Below, one piece after another: positions 32,072 to 39,275 of a DNA stretch of 49,655 nucleotides. A model generated the notes under the pieces. The model was given only the letters and a program-made list of their open reading frames with translations, did no database searches and was not told where the DNA came from. A program made the position numbers and the translations under genes. The stretch covers positions 2,477,161 through 2,526,815 of the forward strand of contig NZ_KK037166.1 in NCBI RefSeq assembly GCF_000568255.1, written 5' to 3'. The stretch is from Kutzneria sp. 744. Its GTDB lineage: Bacteria; Actinomycetota; Actinomycetes; Mycobacteriales; Pseudonocardiaceae. Each line of letters opens with the position of its first letter. The stretch's first letter is position 1.

Positions 32072-33495
32072 CGCGTGAACACCCCGACCCAGCGGTTGTC
32101 CCGCTCCTCCACGGACACCGGCGTGACGCCGTCAACCGCGAAGCCGTCGACCTGGCTTCGGGTCAGCGGCCAGGGCGGCCCATCGGGGATGGTGCCCTCC
32201 TCACGGGACATCGCGACCACGAACAGCGTGCCGCCGGGCGCCAACAGGGTGCCGACGGCGGCGGTGGCCTCGGCCCGGATCGACTCCGGCAGCGCCTGCA
32301 CGGTGAAGATCTCGACGATGAAGTCGAAGGCCCGCAACCATTCCGGCGGCAGGTCGAACAGGTCGGCGACCTGGAAGTCGACGCCCGGGTGCCGCTCGTG
32401 GGCCACCTCGATCGCCGTCTCGGAGACGTCGAACGCCGTGGTGGCAAAGCCCTTCCCGGCCAGGAAGCCGGCGTCCACGCCGAGCCCGCAGCCGACGACC
32501 AGGCCGCGCTTGCCCTGGCCCGTGCGGCCTTCGAGGTACTCGGCCAGCATCGGGTGCGGGTGCTGCCGGTTCCACGGCATCAGGACCTCGCCGCGCACGC
32601 CCTCGGCGTACAGGCGGTCGAACCAGGACGTCGGCTGACCGACGGCGATCGCTTGCGCGGCAAGGCGATCGCCGCGCAGGTCCCAGTCGTCGGTGGCCAT
32701 CTCGGCGACGGCCGTGATCACCCTGTCCCAGGCCCGGGGCGGCAGCTCGTGGCCGACCTGCTTGAGCGTCAGCAGCTCGGCGCCGGGAATCGCGTCGGCC
32801 AGCGCCCGACCGTGCTCGATCGGGAACAGCGGGTCCTCGTCGCCGTGGATGACCAGCGTCGGCGCGGTGATCTCGCCCAGCCGGCCGGTCCACGAATCGA
32901 TCCTCTTGGTCGCGTGCGCGTTGCTCAGGGCCTCGATGTTCTTGGTCCGCGCGTACTCGTCGGTGACGAGCTTGCGGGTGGCGGCCTCGTCGAACGGCAC
33001 GGACCGCGCGGCGTAAGCCCGCCAGGCCGCGACCGCCGCCTCGACCGGATCGGACGGCTGCTCGGCGGCGAAGAAGGCCCGCAGCGCCTCGGTCGGGCCG
33101 GGCAGATCGGGGCCGCCGCCGCTGGTGGACAGCAGAGTGAGCGAGGCGACCCGGTCGGCGTGATTGATGCCGATCAGCTGGGCGACCGCGCCGCCCATCG
33201 AGATGCCGACGAAGTGCGCGCGCCGCACGCCGAAGTGGTCGAGCAGCGCGATCGGGTCGGCGGCCAGGTCGAGCATGGTGTAGCCGGGCTCGCCCACCGG
33301 GTAGGTGGTGGACTGGCCGGTGTCCCGCATGTCGTAGCGGATGACGAAGCCCGCCGCCTCGGCCAGCTTCTGGCAGAACTCCGGCTGCCAGAAGTCCTTC
33401 GAGCCGCCGGAGCCCGACAGCAGCAGCACCGTCGGCCGGCCCGGCTCGCCGAAGGTGTCCGCGTCGATCTCCACACTGTTGACGTTCACGATCAT
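32068..33495 (-). CDS. Fused alpha/beta hydrolase and SAM methyltransferase
   Basis: 475 residues in two domains. 1-270 is an alpha/beta hydrolase with nucleophile Ser99 (GISMGG), Asp221 (HGDEDPLFP) and His249 (VGHELP). About 290-475 is a thiopurine-methyltransferase-like domain: WFDRLYAEG, then SAM-binding GLVVGCGLGVDAGFLA (331-346), FDVSETAIEVA and DFIVEIFTVQALP. A one-polypeptide hydrolase plus methyltransferase suggests sequential steps, for example ester cleavage then methylation; this is inference. ATG 33495 has an AAGGGGG site; the frame is open to 33555 but without family resemblance. The 152-nt upstream gap holds a LexA box. Confidence 0.85.
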   Translation of the reverse strand: MIVNVNSVEIDADTFGEPGRPTVLLLSGSGGSKDFWQPEFCQKLAEAAGFVIRYDMRDTGQSTTYPVGEPGYTMLDLAADPIALLDHFGVRRAHFVGISMGGAVAQLIGINHADRVASLTLLSTSGGGPDLPGPTEALRAFFAAEQPSDPVEAAVAAWRAYAARSVPFDEAATRKLVTDEYARTKNIEALSNAHATKRIDSWTGRLGEITAPTLVIHGDEDPLFPIEHGRALADAIPGAELLTLKQVGHELPPRAWDRVITAVAEMATDDWDLRGDRLAAQAIAVGQPTSWFDRLYAEGVRGEVLMPWNRQHPHPMLAEYLEGRTGQGKRGLVVGCGLGVDAGFLAGKGFATTAFDVSETAIEVAHERHPGVDFQVADLFDLPPEWLRAFDFIVEIFTVQALPESIRAEATAAVGTLLAPGGTLFVVAMSREEGTIPDGPPWPLTRSQVDGFAVDGVTPVSVEERDNRWVGVFTR

Positions 33496-33545
33496 GGTTG
33501 TCCCCCTTCGGGACGACCCTATCGCGTGACGTGAGCCACCACCGG

Positions 33546-33561
33546 TCGAACACATGTTCGA
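33546..33561. promoter_or_regulatory. LexA/SOS box
   Basis: TCGAACACATGTTCGA matches the actinobacterial LexA consensus TCGAAC-N4-GTTCGA at every fixed position. TAGAGT follows on the + strand at 33570-33575, with the box over the -35 region of that promoter. It lies between the divergent hydrolase-methyltransferase and MazG-like genes. Confidence 0.75.
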
Positions 33562-33581
33562 TGTCGTGGTAGAGTGGCTTT

Positions 33582-33624
33582 CGAGAGGGTGAGCCGTGAG
33601 GGGAAGTCACGGCTCACCCTCTCG
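33582..33624. repeat. Perfect 18-bp hairpin between divergent genes
   Basis: CGAGAGGGTGAGCCGTGA (33582-33599) and its exact complement (33607-33624) with a 7-nt loop. It would lie at the very 5' end of a + transcript from the SOS-box promoter and upstream of both divergent genes, so it is not an ordinary gene-end terminator. Confidence 0.75.
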
Positions 33625-33647
33625 CCCACTTCCGGCAGGATGCGCCC

Positions 33648-33977
33648 GTGGACATCAACACCGGGAACCTGCGCGACCTGGCGCGCGTCATCTCCGAGAA
33701 CCTGCGGGCCAACGGTTTCCCCGCCGAAGGGGCGGCCAACCGGCAGGTGCTGGCGGTGGCCGAGGAGTGCGGCGAGTTCGTCGGGGCCTACCGTCGCTGG
33801 TCCGGGCAGGCCCGCCGGACCGGCACCGCCGAGGAGCTGAGGGCCGAACTGGCCGACGTGGTCATCACGGCCTTCGTGGCCGCCGAGGAGCTCGGCATCG
33901 ACCTCGACCAGGCCATCACCGAGAAGGCCGGCGTGGTCCTCACCCGCGGCTGGCGCGAGCAAACATCTCCTCGGTGA
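33648..33977 (+). CDS. MazG-like nucleotide pyrophosphohydrolase
   Basis: 109 residues, one MazG-type four-helix unit. The Mg-binding motif is split as in the family: AVAEECGEFVGAYRR (Glu39, Glu40, Glu43) and AELADVVITAF with the later Glu/Asp pair. Such enzymes hydrolyse non-canonical or excess NTPs to NMP and pyrophosphate, a house-cleaning role that would fit induction by DNA damage through the LexA box 87 nt upstream. GTG 33648 also has a proximal CAGGAT 6 nt upstream, so two promoters are possible. Its end overlaps the SDR gene by 38 nt. Confidence 0.82.
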   Translation: MDINTGNLRDLARVISENLRANGFPAEGAANRQVLAVAEECGEFVGAYRRWSGQARRTGTAEELRAELADVVITAFVAAEELGIDLDQAITEKAGVVLTRGWREQTSPR

Positions 33978-34868
33978 CCTCCCACAACCTCTCGGCGTGC
34001 CCCTCGCCCAGCGCCCACGGGGCGACGCCGACCATCCAGCCGTTGCTGTCGTGCACCACCTCGGCCTCGTTGCAGTCCTGGAAGTAGCGCCGCCGACACC
34101 TTTGACCAGTGGCGACGCGGCCAGCAGGATCGAGGTGGCGGCGCCCTGCTCGACGGTCTTGGGCGGCACGGTGGCGAAGCGGGTCATGCCGACCAGCGCC
34201 TCGGCGTTGGTGTGCTGCTGGAGATTGGTCTGGATGTAGCCGGGCATCAGGGAGTTGGCGGTGATGCCGTCGCCGGCCCAGCGCCGGCTGGCCGCCACCG
34301 CGAACAGCACGTCGGCGGTCTTGGACTGGGCGTACGCGCCGAACGGGTGGTAGCGCCGGAAGCGGTAGTGGATGTCGTCGAAGACGATCGGCGACGCCAG
34401 GTGCAGCGCGGAGCTGACCGACACGATCCGGGCCTCCCCGGCGGCGGCGAGCGAGCCGTGCAGGGCGTTGGCCAGGGCGAAGTGCCCGAGGTAGTTGGTG
34501 GCGAAGTGCAGCTCCCAGCCTTCGGCCGTGCACTGCTCCGGCACGGCCATGATCCCGGCGTTGTTGACCAGGATGTCCAGCGGCCCGGACCAGCCCTTCG
34601 CGAACTCCTCCACCGATGACTGATCGGCGGTGTCGAGCCTGCGCACGTCGACGTTCGCCCCGATCTTGGCCGCCACCTGCGCGCCGGCGCCGAGATTGCG
34701 CACGGCGAGGATCACCTCCGCCCCGGCCGAGGCCAGCGCGCGGGCGGTTTCCGTGCCGAGGCCCGAGGTCGCGCCGGTGACGATCGCGTGCCGGTCGGTG
34801 AGGTCGACGCCGTCCAGAACCTGTTCCGCCGTCGAGGAAGCGCCGAACGGCGTGCTGATGCGTGTCAT
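33940..34868 (-). CDS. SDR-family oxidoreductase (one-base deletion near its end)
   Basis: Starts MTRISTPFGASSTAEQVLDG. NAD(P) motif TGATSGLGTETA, NNAG, catalytic Ser (VSVSSALH) and YAQSK are intact; this is the retinol-dehydrogenase-like class. After LVKGVGG the ending RYFQDCNEAEVVHDSNGW...EEMFARASRG-stop is in another frame; one missing base at about 34089 (GGC GGC CGC expected on the minus strand) explains it, and restoring it gives exactly 309 residues with the stop at 33940. Without repair the frame runs on to 33519 with unrelated sequence. Divergent from the TetR gene, 14 nt apart. Confidence 0.78.
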
Positions 34869-34882
34869 GCCTTCGACGCTCG

Positions 34883-35473
34883 GTGACCAGCGATCTCCAG
34901 CGCGGCGGCGGCCTGCGCGAGGCGACCCGACGGGCGGTTCGGGCCCAGATCGCAGCCGCGGCCGTCGAGCTCTTCGCCGAGCACGGCTTCGAGCAGACCA
35001 CCGTCGACCAGATCGCCGGCGCCGTCGGCATGTCGCAGCGCAGCGTGTTCCGCTACTTCGCGACCAAGGAGGACATGGTCGTCGGCGAGCTCATCGAGGA
35101 GAGCCATCGCGTCGTCGAAGCCCTGGTCGCCCGCCCGGCCAACGAGTCGCCACACACGGCGCTGCGCCGTGCCCTCGACGTCTGCGTCGCTTCCCTGACG
35201 AGCGACCCCGGCGTCCGACGCGGCCGCATGCTCGCCAACACGCCGGCGTTGCAGATCGCCCGCGCCCAGAAGCACCGGCAATGGGTCGAGCTGCTGCGGC
35301 CTGAGCTGGCCCGCCGCCTCGGCGACACCGCGCGCACAGACCTGGTCGCCGGCTCGATCATCACGGCGACGCTGTCCTGCCTGGAGATCGCCGGCGAGGA
35401 ATGGATCCGACACGACTGCGCGGAGCCGCTGGGCGAGCTGTTCGACGCTGCCCTGGCAGCGCTCCGCGACTGA
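34883..35473 (+). CDS. TetR-family transcriptional regulator
   Basis: 196 residues from GTG 34883 (an in-frame GTG at 34862 would overlap the divergent SDR start). Helix-turn-helix: RAQIAAAAVELFAEHGFEQT, TVDQIAGAVGMSQRSVFRYF, then ATKEDMV. The C-terminal domain with RPELARRLGD is of the MftR-like class. With only 14 nt to the divergent SDR gene the promoters must overlap, so it most likely regulates that SDR and itself. No obvious palindrome fits in the gap; its site may lie within the coding start. Confidence 0.85.
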   Translation: MTSDLQRGGGLREATRRAVRAQIAAAAVELFAEHGFEQTTVDQIAGAVGMSQRSVFRYFATKEDMVVGELIEESHRVVEALVARPANESPHTALRRALDVCVASLTSDPGVRRGRMLANTPALQIARAQKHRQWVELLRPELARRLGDTARTDLVAGSIITATLSCLEIAGEEWIRHDCAEPLGELFDAALAALRD

Positions 35474-35964
35474 TCGACATTCCCCCGACCGGCGAGGAAA
35501 TGGCCTGCGGGCGACACATCCGGAACGGGATTTCCGGCTTTTCGTCACAGCGTGTGCACGGCAAGAGGTTGAATGCGCCACTATCGGAAGGGGAGGGTGA
35601 CTCACCCCCAGCGGGTCACCCTCCCCGGCTCGTTTCCCCCGGACAGAAACGCTTTTCTCCGAATCGGGCGTCAGTCTAGCCCAGGGCGAAGAAGGCGGCC
35701 AGCACCATTTACCCGAACCGCCCGCGGACTGGGACAACGCCCAGTTGACCACCCGTTCGGCGTCACAAAGCGCATTCCGGGGTCCGGTCATTGCCAAAGG
35801 GCGAGACGCGGCAGCTCGGGGGCGTTTTCCGGGTGTCCGGCCGGGCGGCCGACGAGGACAGCCGCCGGACATTTTCGTCACACTCATGAATGAGGAACGG
35901 GCCGTGCCTTGCGGGGCAGGTCACCGGCCTGCCGGGCCGGGGAAGCGAAACCCTGCGGATCCGG
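35474..35964. other. 491-nt intergenic region between convergent genes
   Basis: No gene supported on either strand. It contains the hairpin at 35590-35626 and a weak repeat GTCCGGC-N22-GCCGGAC near 35838-35873. A very short minus frame ending MVLAAFFALG (35676-35708) may be a scrap of a lost membrane protein. Slightly lower GC than the genes around it. Confidence 0.5.
35590..35626. terminator. 12-bp perfect hairpin after the TetR gene
   Basis: GGGGAGGGTGAC (35590-35601) and GTCACCCTCCCC (35615-35626) with a 13-nt loop, no T tract, 117 nt after the TetR stop. Confidence 0.6.
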
Positions 35965-36525
35965 TCACGCGGTCGACTTGGCCCGGGCCCGATGCGCGCG
36001 GAGGTTCTCCACGTTGCCGCAGGTCTTGGTGGCGTGCCAGACCCCGCTGTTGTTACGAGAGCGGTCGAAGAATGCGACCTGGCAGCGGGGATTGCGGCAG
36101 ACCTTCAGCCGCCGCCAGGTGTCGGCCTGCTGCGCGGCGAGCATCTCGATCAGCACCACCGACGCCACCAGCCGCGCCCCGGTCCCCCGCGGCTCGATCG
36201 CCACCCGGCCGTCGGACCCCAGCCGCAGCGTCGCCGACGACAGCTCATGCGCGGGCTCCCCACCGGTCAGCAGGGTCTTGATCTCCTCTCGCAGGCCGCG
36301 GACCTGATCGAGGTCACGCTCCGTCAGCGACACCTCGGGCCGCTCACGGCCGGTCTCCTCGGCCCACGCCGCGAGCGCGCCGTCGAGCCAGGGCTGGGCG
36401 CCGTCCAGCGACGCCAACAGATCCACTCGCGGCTTGCCGGCCGGGAGCGTGTTCAGCAGGTCGTGCACGAAGCCGAGGCCCGCCGGGGCGACGTCCATCC
36501 CGTACCGCCCGTTCGCCGGCCACAC
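35965..36525 (-). CDS. CGNR zinc-finger (ABATE) transcriptional regulator
   Basis: 186 residues from GTG 36525. N-terminal ABATE domain (RYGMDVAPAGLGFVHDLLNT ... LRLGSDGRVAIEPRG). C-terminal CGNR finger: CRNPRCQVAFFDRSRNNSGVWH then TCGNVENLRAHRARAK; the two early Cys plus His and the later Cys bind zinc. The start is uncertain: the frame is open to ATG 36576, but GTG 36525 has AGAGGTGG upstream and keeps the conserved RYG-x-D-x-AP-x-GL beginning. Divergent from the GNAT gene; an imperfect repeat lies between them. Confidence 0.8.
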   Translation of the reverse strand: MWPANGRYGMDVAPAGLGFVHDLLNTLPAGKPRVDLLASLDGAQPWLDGALAAWAEETGRERPEVSLTERDLDQVRGLREEIKTLLTGGEPAHELSSATLRLGSDGRVAIEPRGTGARLVASVVLIEMLAAQQADTWRRLKVCRNPRCQVAFFDRSRNNSGVWHATKTCGNVENLRAHRARAKSTA

Positions 36526-36546
36526 GGCGCACCACCTCTCGACGAC

Positions 36547-36569
36547 ATACCTGTCAAGGATACAGTTAT
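36547..36569. promoter_or_regulatory. Candidate operator between CGNR regulator and GNAT genes
   Basis: ATACCTGT-CAAGGAT-ACAGTTAT is an 8-7-8 inverted repeat with one mismatch, in the only AT-rich part of this intergenic region, overlapping a minus-strand TTGACA (36552-36557). Confidence 0.35.
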
Positions 36570-36598
36570 TTCGCATGGAGGGATCGGCGCGCCCGGGC

Positions 36599-36604
36599 TA
36601 GCCT
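36599..36604 (+). promoter_or_regulatory. Leaderless-type -10 box TAGCCT for the GNAT gene
   Basis: Ends exactly 6 nt before GTG 36611. Confidence 0.5.
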
Positions 36605-36610
36605 CCGGCC

Positions 36611-37156
36611 GTGACCCCGACCATCCGCACCGAACGCCTGCTGCTGGAGCCCTACGACCACGGCGACGAAGAGACCTTCGTGGTGCTGGTGGGCGACGAG
36701 GCCGTCAACCGCTACGTCGGCGACGGCGCATTGTCCGAACAGGACGCCCGGGCGCTGTTCCTCCGCGTGTTCCCGGTCTACGAGGAGAACCGCTTCGACG
36801 TCTGGGCGGTGCGCGAGGACGGCCGGCACATCGGGCACGCCGAGATCAAGCCCAGCAAGACGATCGAGGGCCACGAGCTGGTCTACGTCCTGGCCGAGCC
36901 GGCCTGGGGCCGTGGCCTCGGCACCGAGCTGGCCACCGCCATCGTGGCCTACGGCTTCGACACGCTCGGACTCGACCGGGTCTACGCCACCGTGCACGAG
37001 GACAACGCGGCGTCGTTGCACACCCTGGGCAAGATCGGTTTCGTGCACGACCGTGACATGTCCAATGAGGACGGCCATGTCACCAGAGTGCTGGTGGCGC
37101 ACCGGGATCGCGCGGGGGAAGGTACGCTTCCCCCGCGCGATCGGCATCACGGGTAG
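36611..37156 (+). CDS. GNAT-family N-acetyltransferase (RimJ/RimL-like)
   Basis: 181 residues. RTERLLLEPYDHGDEETF is the RimJ/RimL-type start; GHAEIKPSKTIEGHELVYVL and EPAWGRGLGTELATAIVAYG hold the acetyl-CoA loop (R-G-x-G-T pattern); NAASLHTLGKIGFVHDRD is the C-terminal signature. Substrate (ribosomal N terminus or small molecule) unknown. The last 17 or so residues are encoded by the terminator-like hairpin at 37106-37142, so the native stop may have been lost. The end overlaps the convergent beta-helix gene by 10 nt. Confidence 0.86.
   Translation: MTPTIRTERLLLEPYDHGDEETFVVLVGDEAVNRYVGDGALSEQDARALFLRVFPVYEENRFDVWAVREDGRHIGHAEIKPSKTIEGHELVYVLAEPAWGRGLGTELATAIVAYGFDTLGLDRVYATVHEDNAASLHTLGKIGFVHDRDMSNEDGHVTRVLVAHRDRAGEGTLPPRDRHHG
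37106..37142. terminator. Perfect 16-bp hairpin inside the 3' end of the GNAT frame
   Basis: GATCGCGCGGGGGAAG (37106-37121) and its exact complement (37127-37142), loop GTACG. It lies 5 nt beyond the beta-helix stop and within the last codons of the GNAT frame, so it can serve both convergent genes. Confidence 0.75.
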
Positions 37157-38994
37157 TCGGTGACGAACACCGGCTGGCCGACCTTGGTCGTGTCGGCCGG
37201 GCCGCCGACGCCGTTGACCACGTGGTCGATGGTGCCGGCGCTGAGGTTGACGGTCATGATGTGGTGCAGCTGCACGCCGGGCCGGTTCGGGGCCTCGAAA
37301 CCGTTGGCGGTGTGGATGGTCGTGTTGTTCTGGTTGAACACGTAGACCCCGGCGCCGTACAGGTGGTGGGTCTTCACCTTGTCGCCGACCTTGTAGCCGC
37401 CGTAGCCCAACACCTTGCCGTTCATCCAGTCGGCCTGCGTCGGCGGGTCGTAGGGCAACTCGTTCTGGTACATGATGGTGGTGCCGTCGTTGCCGTTCCA
37501 GACCGTGTTGTACGTCTGGAAGTGCTCGACGAACATGCCGGTGGCGGTGACGTGGTCGCCGTTGATGACCGCGCCGACCCGGCCGATGTTGGTGTTCCAG
37601 CGCTGGGTGTCGGTCAGGTTCTCCACGCCGTGGTCGGCCCTCCACACCCAGGTGTTGTCGATGATCACGTTGTCGCTGTTGACTTCCAGCGCGGTGTCGG
37701 CGCTGCCCACGTGCGGGCCGCCGACCCGGAAGTACACATCGGACAGCGTCGTCGGGTCGCCGGCCGAGCTGAAGCCGATGCCGTGCTCACGGCCGACCCG
37801 CAGCACCACCGGGGACTTCTGGGCGCCCGCGTCGAACGTCACGCCGGCCACGATCACGCCGGGAACGTTGGCGATGTCCAACGGAATCGCGCCGTGGTCG
37901 GCGGTGAGGGTGGCGTGCCCGAGCCCGAGGATCACGGTGTCGGGGCGGAACACGTGGATGCTCTGCGCCACGTTGTACACGCCCGGCGTGAGCAGAAGGT
38001 TCCTGCCCAGCGCCAGTTCCGCGTTGATCAGCCACACCGGGTCGGACGGCTTGGCCACGAAGAAGTCGGACAGCGGGACGGTGCGCCCGGGCGTCATGCC
38101 GTTGGCCCAGGTGACGCCCTTGCTGTTGTGCTGCACCGACGGCACCCGCACGTTGTACTTCCCGTGCGAGTCGACGAAGAGGTACGACTTCTCGCGGCTG
38201 GCCGGGGTGGTGTCGAGAGTGGTGTACGGCGGGTTGGGGAAGCCCGTCTCGGCGGGCGCGCCGACCACACCGGAGAAGACCTGGTTCCACACGCCGTTGG
38301 ACCAGCCGGCGACCTCGCTGTTGCGGATCAGCCACTGCTGCTGCGAGCCGTTGGTCACCGACGGCAGCTTGGAGTCGGCGATGAAGCCGCCGCTGGCGTA
38401 CTGCGGGCCGGCGGTGCAGTAGTCCATCAGCGACAGGCCGCCGCCGGTGACGTTGACCCGGCGCACGGAAGCGGCCTGCGACACGGCCCAGAAGTTGGCG
38501 GTGGCGCGGCAGGCGTCCTGGCCGGTGGCGTTGATGTTGAGCGAGAGGTTGGACACGGTGCGCCAGAAGTTCACCAGCGCCAGGCAGTTGCTGGTGCCGC
38601 CGCCCTCCAGGCACCGGTTGTAGGTCTCGATCTTGCCGTTGATCACGACGTCGTTCGGGGACGCGCCGAGGCCGGCGATCTCGGTGTAGTAGCCGACCTT
38701 GATCTGCAGCGGCTGGGTCGCGGTGCCGTAGGTGCCGGGCTTGAACAGGAACGCGACGCGCTGCGTGCCCATCTCGTTGTCGACCTGCTGCGTGCTGGCC
38801 GCGTCCAGCGCCGCCTGGATCTGCGTCACCGGCATCGACGGGTCGAACACGGTGACGTTGGGGCCCAGGTCGGGGCCGCCGCTGCCGCCGAGGTGATACT
38901 GCGGCGCCGGAGCCGCCGTCGCTATGGCGGGCAGGGCCGCCACCAGCGCAATGCCGAGCACGAGCGCCCGGCCGAGTCTTCGAGCCATGGTCAT
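37147..38994 (-). CDS. Secreted right-handed beta-helix protein, GH55-like
   Basis: 615 residues. Signal peptide about 1-28 (ALVLGIALVAALPAIATAAP). The N-terminal part, GPNVTVFDPSMPVTQIQAAL and VDNEMGTQRVAFLFKPGTYG, and the second helix unit, SDVYFRVGGPHVGSADTALE and TWVWRADHGV, follow the two-domain pectate-lyase-like fold of GH55 beta-1,3-glucanases; relatives are often misnamed adenylyl cyclase. Likely attacks fungal or plant beta-glucan outside the cell, but I could not verify the catalytic Glu. ATG 38994 has AGGA upstream. The leader holds a 21-bp hairpin and a LacI-type operator. Confidence 0.75.
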   Translation of the reverse strand: MTMARRLGRALVLGIALVAALPAIATAAPAPQYHLGGSGGPDLGPNVTVFDPSMPVTQIQAALDAASTQQVDNEMGTQRVAFLFKPGTYGTATQPLQIKVGYYTEIAGLGASPNDVVINGKIETYNRCLEGGGTSNCLALVNFWRTVSNLSLNINATGQDACRATANFWAVSQAASVRRVNVTGGGLSLMDYCTAGPQYASGGFIADSKLPSVTNGSQQQWLIRNSEVAGWSNGVWNQVFSGVVGAPAETGFPNPPYTTLDTTPASREKSYLFVDSHGKYNVRVPSVQHNSKGVTWANGMTPGRTVPLSDFFVAKPSDPVWLINAELALGRNLLLTPGVYNVAQSIHVFRPDTVILGLGHATLTADHGAIPLDIANVPGVIVAGVTFDAGAQKSPVVLRVGREHGIGFSSAGDPTTLSDVYFRVGGPHVGSADTALEVNSDNVIIDNTWVWRADHGVENLTDTQRWNTNIGRVGAVINGDHVTATGMFVEHFQTYNTVWNGNDGTTIMYQNELPYDPPTQADWMNGKVLGYGGYKVGDKVKTHHLYGAGVYVFNQNNTTIHTANGFEAPNRPGVQLHHIMTVNLSAGTIDHVVNGVGGPADTTKVGQPVFVTDYP

Positions 38995-39024
38995 AGGTCG
39001 TCCTGTCGTCTCGGGGTCTGACGA

Positions 39025-39080
39025 ACGCCGGGAAGGGGCTTTCCCGCACTCGGAGTGCGGGAAAGCCCCCTTCCCAGCGT
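39025..39080. repeat. Long hairpin in the leader of the beta-helix gene
   Basis: 39030-39050 pairs with 39054-39075 over 21 bp with a single bulged C and a 3-nt loop; four more pairs (39025-39028 with 39077-39080) follow after one mismatch. It lies between divergent genes, 31 nt upstream of the beta-helix start, so it is not a gene-end terminator. Confidence 0.75.
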
Positions 39081-39093
39081 CGGGCGGACCGGT

Positions 39094-39105
39094 GAGAGCG
39101 CTCTC
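39094..39105. promoter_or_regulatory. LacI-family-type operator
   Basis: GAGAGCGCTCTC, a perfect 12-bp palindrome with central CG, the form used by LacI/CebR-type sugar repressors of actinobacteria (CebR binds TGGGAGCGCTCCCA). It lies 100 nt upstream of the GH55-like gene. No lacI gene is in the window. Confidence 0.6.
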
Positions 39106-39263
39106 TCGCGGCCCGGGCGGGTCCCGTGTTCGGTCTAACGATGGGAGGTTGGCTAGTTCTACCTCGTTGATCGCCCCCGCGCTACGGCCCGACCGGATTG
39201 AGCGTCCGGACGTCCCCTCTGCGGCGTTCGAGTGACCACGCACCGCGACGGACCGGTCACGGC

Positions 39264-39269
39264 TAGGGT
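39264..39269 (+). promoter_or_regulatory. Leaderless-type -10 box TAGGGT for the alpha/beta hydrolase
   Basis: Ends exactly 6 nt before GTG 39276. Confidence 0.5.
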
Positions 39270-39275
39270 TGGACC

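Noticed and set aside
33519-33939. C-terminal extension of the SDR frame to a 449-residue protein
   Set aside because: After the one-base deletion the frame carries unrelated sequence antisense to the MazG-like gene; the proper SDR end is in the neighbouring frame at 33940.
35745-36281. ORF in the 35.5-36.0 kb gap
   Set aside because: Pro/Arg/Ala-rich translation, overlaps the CGNR gene on the opposite strand, no motif or start signal.
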